Assembly: GCA_002749535.1 (NCBI GenBank)
Contig: MZZL01000405.1
Span: 434,001-498,000 of the forward strand
Reading direction: 5' to 3'
Source of the DNA: Apophysomyces variabilis
Lineage: Eukaryota; Mucoromycota; Mucoromycetes; Mucorales; Mucoraceae
Length of the DNA stretch: 64,000 bases
Each line of letters starts with the position of its first letter. Position 1 is the first letter of the stretch. This document shows positions 58,064 through 64,000 of the stretch, one piece after another. Below the pieces are notes generated by a model, which saw nothing but the letters and a program-made list of their open reading frames with translations, made no database searches and was not told where the DNA came from. A program made the translations under genes and the position numbers.

Positions 58064-60616
58064 ATGCCATCGGAAGTCTTCGTTGATAGGGTTCAGCCAT
58101 TGCCTACAATGTCATTGAACAGGAAACGAGCATCATCGTTCTCCGTTAACCGTATAACAACCAACTCGCCGCAACATACTTCTCGTCTATCAGCACCACC
58201 AGTCACCCCGAGAAAGTCTCCATTAAGAGCAGCTTCATCCTTAACCAACCTTGTTCGCACTTTGCCTACCCATACCACGATCCCGGATGAGAGCAGCAAC
58301 ATTCAATCAAAAACATCCATTGCTCGTTCAAGGCGCCAATCGTTGACAAGGGCCACTGTTTCCAGTTTGGCCAAGGTAGTTCCGTTTTCAAAAGAGACTA
58401 AACTATCATTGGAAGAAACACATAACGATAAAACGCCCAGGGGCACGACTCGAAGGAGAAATAGCACAATGGCTGACATTGTGACACCTTCAGCGCCACC
58501 TCCGCTAGCATCGACCGTGACAAAGAAAAACAGTAAGCTAGCAATGATCGGTCAGCGTGTGAGTAAATTGCCTACTGCAGACATTCCAGCGCGTCATCCA
58601 ACTGACCGTGCCTTCTCCTGGTCAGCTTTTGGCTTACTTCGATCCTCATCACCTTCCTCGAGGCCTAGACGTGACACTCAGGTGTCACCTATGGAGAACA
58701 AACGAATAAGACAACCTGTCCTTCAGTCAACAGATTTAAGAAATCAGGCCGTACGCAGACACAGCTTACATTCATCGCTGCCTATCGGAAGAAAACAATC
58801 AAAAGATCTTATTGTTTCTCCAGTCCATAAGAAGAACCAGCAGACGCAGGCTTGTCAATCGCCTGTATCTCCCATCACCCCGACGGAAGTATCAGATGAT
58901 AATGCGTCTAACCAGCTTTTCGCCAAGGTGGAGGATGGTCTCCATGAACCACAGATACCATTGCCGCAGCAACGTCTCTTACAACATTTACATACACCTG
59001 CCCGACGGAACAGTGAGCCTAATGTAACGTGCACGAAACACTCCAGGTGGATGGAAAATGCAGGATTCATGCGGCGGTTAAAGTGTGAGGCTTGTAATCC
59101 CGCGCCTAAGAAGAAGAAAGCAGAGATCGATCGAGAAGAACCGATGGCTCGACCAAACTCGGTGATGCTCGTGCGCAGAGCTAACTCGCCTCCTAGCAAC
59201 CAGGAGGCGGCGCTAGAGCGGCTCGAAGACTTTTACTGCAATCGGAAAGTCAGGCGGATCTCCTCCGAGGATGGGATCATGTACTGTGCCCGGTCCAAGG
59301 TCGGACGAAACGTTCCATCTGAGGCACCCCGCCCGGGGACCTGTGACCTTTCTGAGGATGGAAACCTTGTGAATGGGTTCTCCGGTTCGACATCATCATC
59401 ATCAACGTCAACAACTACAACTGCCGGTAGCTGCAGCCCAACCAACGCCACTTTTGATGACAGCAGTATAATCGATCAACATACTTTAGACTCTCCTACT
59501 TCTCCTGCACCAACAACAACAACACCAACACCACTACCACCAACAAAAACTCCAACGTATTTGCCCTCTATCACCATGCCGGAAAACGAAAATGACTCGG
59601 TCATCCTCCGCATCACAACCCCCAACCATGATACCCCTGACAAAAAATCATCCATACCAGATTACGCTATCGACACAAATCCTCAACTTCCGAGGCATCA
59701 TGATACCTTCAAACGTCTAATGATGTGCTCCGAAAAGTTAGAAATGCTCTCTCGTGAATTGTTCGGATTGGATCGTTCCCCGCGTGACCCATCCTCCAAC
59801 AAACAGGGTGAGGATCCATACCAGGAGAGGATCCGCGAATGTGAGAAGCTGGTCAAATCGCAAAGATGTATGTTGGATGAAGCAGAGCAGATCTTATCGA
59901 TACTGGCGCACACAAGGACAGCAACGCCGTGTGAGTCCAGGAAGCAAGAGTCATTTTGGAAGGATAGCACACTACGGGCACGATGGAAGGTCAGTCAGTG
60001 GATCGGTGGAGGCGTCGGCACTGGTCGTATCGTTGGTTGTGAAAGCAGTGTGGATGGGACGTACATCATGGTCATCGCCGGCACAAGTGTCACGGTTGAG
60101 CCTCAATTACTTCCGAAGGTAACGTTCTTTCTACACTAAGGATAAAACTTTCAGGAGCCCAAAATATGCTTAACCCTGGATGTTTTGCAGCATCTGTTGC
60201 CAACCAATCCTAGTCCGGGTTCCGTGTTTCATCATCAGTATATCATGCATCTTTCCCGGGATGATCGACGCTCCAATTTCACATTGACTTCACGAGATAA
60301 ATGGGTACCTGACAATACAGTAGACCATTGCGAATTTCGAGATTGTCAAGTAAAGTTTGGTTGGATACAACGTCGCCATCATTGTCGCAGGTGATTAAGA
60401 AAGAACAACAACAAGTCGTCACATAGATAAGCTTTCTAAACATTATCTTTCTTTTTATCTTGTATTAGATGCGGTCATCTCTTCTGCCATACACACAGCG
60501 CAAACCAACTTCCCTTGTTTGATCAGGATGATAAGGCAGAATTTGCGCGGGTTTGTGATACATGCCTTTACAACAGTGTGGGACCTTATCTGAGAAAAAA
60601 GAAAAGTGACAGCTAG
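58064..60616 (+). CDS. FYVE zinc finger protein with long disordered N-terminus
   Basis: Three exons (58064-60118, 60191-60390, 60469-60616) give 800 residues. The first 550 residues are Ser/Thr/Pro/Arg-rich and probably disordered, with TRRRNS and RRQSLT-type phosphorylation-like sites. A helical segment follows (around 560-620: HHDTFKRLMMCSEKLEML, ECEKLVKSQRCMLDEAEQIL). The C-terminus is a FYVE domain: WVPD, RRHHCRRCG and RVCDTC are all present, the signature for binding phosphatidylinositol 3-phosphate on endosomes or vacuoles. The first zinc pair is C-x4-C and the sixth ligand is His (FCHTH), a variant I believe recurs in fungal FYVE proteins. An upstream in-frame stretch to 57920 lacks an ATG and is pyrimidine-rich, so I start at 58064. 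I infer an endosomal or vacuolar membrane role. Confidence 0.88.
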
Positions 60617-62070
60617 AAGATTATCCCGGAAAGCAATGATTTAAAAAAAAGATATCCAACAAAAACTTATACCAGAAAGAAAAAAAAGCGAAAAAGCAAT
60701 CGTTACATAAAGAAGTCTTCTACTACAGCAAAACTGTTCCTGTATCTAGTATCGATAGATAAGCACTCCAAGTGCGTTTGGCTTTTATGTAGGTTCTACT
60801 TACACAGAGCAAGGTAGGTTAACATACCAGACATGGCAATGCAAGTCAAACGATGTTTGTACGATGCATCGAAGCTAACCAAACGAAATGCAGGGTGTCT
60901 GAATATGTGTTTAGCGGTCTTCAACCCCAAACAAAATCTCGCACTAAGGTGCGCTTTGTTTCAAGGCAAGCAAGCAAAAATGTTAACCCAGGGTGACCAC
61001 CATGGGAATCAAGGTCTTAGATGATGTCGTGCAACATCAAAACTTTCATTGTGCATAAGAGACTGTCCTCCGATGAGGTACTGACAGTGACCTTTTGCTC
61101 GCTGTACGAGGCACAGCTATTAACCCATTTCTTTCTGCAAGCATACTTGATGCCTTAAGTTATCTGTCAGCTTTTATCTTGTGAAAATAGTGCAAAGCTT
61201 TTGCTAACTGCTATCGGCTTGTTTTCGGGCGAAGTATTTAAAACATAAAGACTGATCCACATCAGCGAGAACGCGTTTTCGCACTGGATTTTTAGCTCGA
61301 GTCAGTGATGGAATGATTTGTTTGCTTAGCAGTTCGTCCTGTATTAGCCTTCTTTTACCGTTTCCTGTATCTCTTCTTTTGCGAATTGCTGCGGACAATC
61401 CGTTGGGACACTCCAGTCTCAAAATCTTGGTAGGCTGTCCTGCAGGAGTTTCCGGTACCATGTCCCTCCCAGCAGCAGCATGATGAGCACAACCGTACGA
61501 TAAAGCGATTCGTTCCACTTCACAGAAGCAGCCAATCAGAGGGAATGCAATGAGCGCGAATTCACCATACAATGCTATGTTGACAATCACACATTTCATG
61601 GACTTTTTTATCCTGGAAACACACGGGTGCAAACTCGATTGATTCTTCCTGTCTCAATCAAGGTAGAATTGTTTCTGCTGGCCAATAAAATGTATGCAGG
61701 ATAGTAGTAAGTCTTGGGTGATGGCTCCTATTTCCCATGTTGTTCGTACTCCACATGCCTTTCTCTCAGGTCAAGAGGACTTATAAAAAAGTATAGGATT
61801 AGCTCGACATAGACTATATTGAAATTGCACACGAGCAATATCTTTGATTCAGATCAGTTAACAGCAAACAATCTGAATGTGATCAAAGAAAATGATGCAA
61901 ATTCATTTATTGAAACGGATCAAATAATTACTTTAATACGGACATCGTGATAGTTGATGTGTAGTTGATTGATCAAGGAAAACAGATAACCCGTGAAGGT
62001 GGTTCACACATACTGAATGAGGTTATTACAATTGGCTTCATAGATTAAAGAATATGAGGTGAAGTTATGC
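60617..62070. other. Intergenic region between convergent FYVE and RTT109 genes
   Basis: A minus-strand frame of 142 codons (61632-61204) has a basic second half (KRRDTGNGKRRLIQDELLSK) but no recognised family, no leader and no partner exon, so I do not call it a gene. Otherwise AT-rich and featureless. Confidence 0.5.
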
Positions 62071-63501
62071 TTATAATGCTCGACGCTTTGCTCGAGTTGT
62101 TGGATGAATGTTTTCTTGGGATGGTTCTTCTACCACTGCCTTTCGTTTGGTAGATGTGAGCGATGATTTTCGCTTGATAGAGTCGGGAGGTAGTGTATTT
62201 GCATCCTCTAATGTAGCCTTTCGGTTTGTGGAATCTTCCGTAAGCGTATTTCCGTTCTCTGATACCTGTTTACGCTTCACCAAATTGTTGGATAACACAT
62301 TCACAGTGACCTCTTGCTTTTCTTTGTCCTGGACAGCAGGCTCGGACGAAACGCTTTCACAGGGGCCTTTCGAATCAATGCTTAATGGCTTCCACTTGGG
62401 CAAGAGCTCTTTCCAACGTTCAATAAATACAGCTGTTGAGGCCTGAGCAGTCTCAACCGAGCTATAGTCGCTTTCCATGAGCGTATTCCAGAGATCTGTG
62501 TACGTATCACCTTGGACACCTTCCTTTGCCGCTTCCTTTACTATAGACGATCCCACGTTCACCGTAAAAAAACATGTCAGCTTCCCAGAACCACATTCCT
62601 CGGTAAAGCCAAGCAAGTTCCAGAAATCTTGTACAGTGATTTCCTCTTCATCTTCCGACTTTTTAAATGAGCACATATTTGAAAGAAGCCGGGACTTGGC
62701 ATCATCTTCGAACTGGGGAATCACTTGTTTTGCTATGGCTTTCGGTTCGTAAGGATATCCGTAATTCCAGGCTATTCCCATATCTTCCTGAGTATTCCCG
62801 ACTTCACGAAGTGCAGCCACTTTGTCATCGATGCCAGGCACATACCACCAAGCCCTGGGCTTTGCATTAGCGTTCTTCACTACCTGCGTCTGTTCCTCAT
62901 CTTCGGTGGCTTCTTTCTTCGGTGCACCTGTGAGCCATCTCCACCAACTTTTCAGGGTCCCTTCTGTTTCTTGTTTTTCCTCCTTGTCTTCCCGTAACAG
63001 CTCTGCATCGCTCAGCAATTTGTACCACCAGCGAATCAATCCTCGATCGCTTAAGGGCACTTTCCCGGCAAATTTTCGGGAGTTGGCGAATATATACTGT
63101 GGTTGAGATCTTGCGAAGATATAGACAGAAGCTTTGCCTACGCTTCGAAGGTAGGCGCGTATAACTTGGGCGGTGACATTCTTAACAGGGGAGCAGCCGG
63201 TCGTATCCACTTTGCTTATGTAGATGGTCGGGCCTGTCGCGTCATCTTGGCAGACTGCTTCATATTCGTATATTTCGATGCCACAGACAAACACGGGGGT
63301 GGGATTCCGCGCTGTCACCAAGATTAGACGACGACGTAAATGGGTGATGTTCTTCTGGGACCATGGGGAAGGATTAGACACCTCAGGCTCCGTTAGCAGG
63401 TTGTACACGTCGAAGGTATTTCCCCCTGGAAATGACTCAAAAACTGTTCTTATATTTTCTTCGAAGGATAGCATACGCAGGGAAAGAGAAGCAGCGTTCA
63501 C
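62071..63501 (-). CDS. RTT109: Histone acetyltransferase Rtt109
   Basis: Rtt109 is the fungal p300/CBP-fold enzyme that acetylates histone H3 (Lys56, also Lys9/27) with chaperones Asf1 or Vps75 during replication-coupled nucleosome assembly. A single exon of 476 residues shows the family pattern: RRLILVTARNPTPVFVCGIEIYEY (about 57-80), YISKVDTTG (Asp99, probably equal to yeast Asp89), ARSQPQYIFANS (130-141), LIRWWYKLL (155-163), AWWYVPGID, NYGYPYEPKAI and FEDDAKSRLL with D266, D267 and K269, matching the conserved Asp-Asp-x-Lys where the Lys is autoacetylated. The acidic loop of the activation segment is around 170-215. The C-terminal 100 residues are low-complexity with basic NLS-like ends (IKRKSSLTSTKRK, RAKRRAL). 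The start may instead be Met10. Confidence 0.93.
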   Translation of the reverse strand: MNAASLSLRMLSFEENIRTVFESFPGGNTFDVYNLLTEPEVSNPSPWSQKNITHLRRRLILVTARNPTPVFVCGIEIYEYEAVCQDDATGPTIYISKVDTTGCSPVKNVTAQVIRAYLRSVGKASVYIFARSQPQYIFANSRKFAGKVPLSDRGLIRWWYKLLSDAELLREDKEEKQETEGTLKSWWRWLTGAPKKEATEDEEQTQVVKNANAKPRAWWYVPGIDDKVAALREVGNTQEDMGIAWNYGYPYEPKAIAKQVIPQFEDDAKSRLLSNMCSFKKSEDEEEITVQDFWNLLGFTEECGSGKLTCFFTVNVGSSIVKEAAKEGVQGDTYTDLWNTLMESDYSSVETAQASTAVFIERWKELLPKWKPLSIDSKGPCESVSSEPAVQDKEKQEVTVNVLSNNLVKRKQVSENGNTLTEDSTNRKATLEDANTLPPDSIKRKSSLTSTKRKAVVEEPSQENIHPTTRAKRRAL

Positions 63502-64000
63502 ACTGTCCTCACCTCACGGCTGGAAATGACTGTGATTTTCGGTTAAAGTAAGCGGAAAATTTTTTAGCCCTCATTTGAAGGTGCGGAGTGAGATGCCCAA
63601 ATGGGAGTCAAGGAACAATGCATTGTGTCACTCATGCCATGACAAATATGACTAAAAAGGTGGGGAAGGCTCTTGCATTGATACAATATACACCATGGTT
63701 TCAATGGCTGTCAGCATTAGACTTAAAGATGACGATAGGTATAGTCTGTCGCTTTTTCAATCCTACTAGCCCTCCATTTACTGCGTTTTACGTATTTGTC
63801 TGCGTGTTTCTATTTTTTTATTTGCGGACTGGGATTCAAGTTTTTGCGGAGTCCAAAAATGCTTTTGCATGATTGGATGAAAATATTTGCGGTCAGACTA
63901 CCCTTCTTTGCGTACAGTCGTGTCCATGTTCACTATTTACTGAGATAGTTTATTTCAAACCACAGCAAGATGAGTTTATTTAAAGAAGTGGTTCTCTATT
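63502..64000. other. Upstream flank of RTT109 to window end
   Basis: No gene supported; the plus-strand frame at 63588-63872 runs through the dispersed repeat and is not convincing. Holds copy B of the repeat. Confidence 0.5.
63774..63878 (+). repeat. Dispersed repeat, copy B
   Basis: Matches copy A at 55848-55954 in the same orientation. This copy contains a short hairpin-like feature, GGACT...AGTCC, at 63826-63854 around ATTCAAGTTTTTGCGG. It may derive from the end of a mobile element, but no coding part is visible. Confidence 0.8.

Noticed and set aside
1..64000. CRISPR arrays, operons, restriction or toxin-antitoxin modules
   Set aside because: The window is eukaryotic with spliced genes; no regularly spaced repeats or prokaryotic-type gene organisation were seen.

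Overview
This is a fungal nuclear window, most likely from an early-diverging zygomycete (Mucoromycota, probably Mucorales). Evidence: a complete translation elongation factor 3 and an Rtt109-type histone acetyltransferase (both essentially fungal); genes split by many short introns of about 45-110 nt; AT-rich spacers; and CT-rich leaders just upstream of start codons. The species cannot be fixed from the sequence alone. An assembly gap of 422 N bases sits between two poly(A) tracts at 11148-11569.

Layout. 1-5477: no convincing gene. 5478-7961 (+): FYRN/FYRC chromatin-type protein. 9228-11028 (+): ALG1 mannosyltransferase. 12046-13386 (+): SAM-dependent methyltransferase with an N-myristoylation-type start. 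15920-16594 (-): small unrecognised Pro/Glu-rich protein. 17527-22373 (+): exocyst subunit SEC8, more than fifteen introns. 23483-24292 (-): CreA/Mig1-type zinc finger protein. 25570-26644 (+): exosome subunit RRP43/EXOSC8. 27.6-29.9 kb: accessory stretch with an unrecognised ORF, a GC-rich palindromic cluster and a broken Tc1/mariner transposase. 32523-36139 (-): CLASP-type microtubule protein. 37970-38615 (+): 150-residue mitochondrial-looking coiled-coil protein. 39839-43123 (+): eEF3. 45096-46808 (+): PiT-family phosphate transporter. 50248-51471 (+): type II membrane glycosyltransferase. 52927-54694 (-): DCAF7/WDR68 WD40 protein. 58064-60616 (+): FYVE protein. 62071-63501 (-): RTT109.

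The genes are mostly unrelated housekeeping functions: secretion and glycosylation (ALG1, SEC8, the glycosyltransferase), RNA decay (RRP43), translation (eEF3), chromatin (FYRN/FYRC, RTT109), transcriptional control (CreA-like), cytoskeleton (CLASP) and phosphate uptake. I see no operon, gene cluster, CRISPR array or defence-like island, and no tRNA or rRNA gene that I could support. Exon boundaries were read by eye by joining frames at GT-AG (twice GC-AG) borders and checking that the joined protein matches the family; most gene models close exactly in frame, and uncertain joins are flagged.

The most unusual items are two GC-AG introns, a very strong G-quadruplex motif in the last SEC8 intron, an apparent frame break in SEC8, a perfect (ACT)n/(AGT)n hairpin inside the CreA-like coding sequence, a dispersed repeat of about 105 bp present twice in direct orientation, and a decayed mariner with its catalytic triad still readable. 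I found no convincing new multi-gene system.
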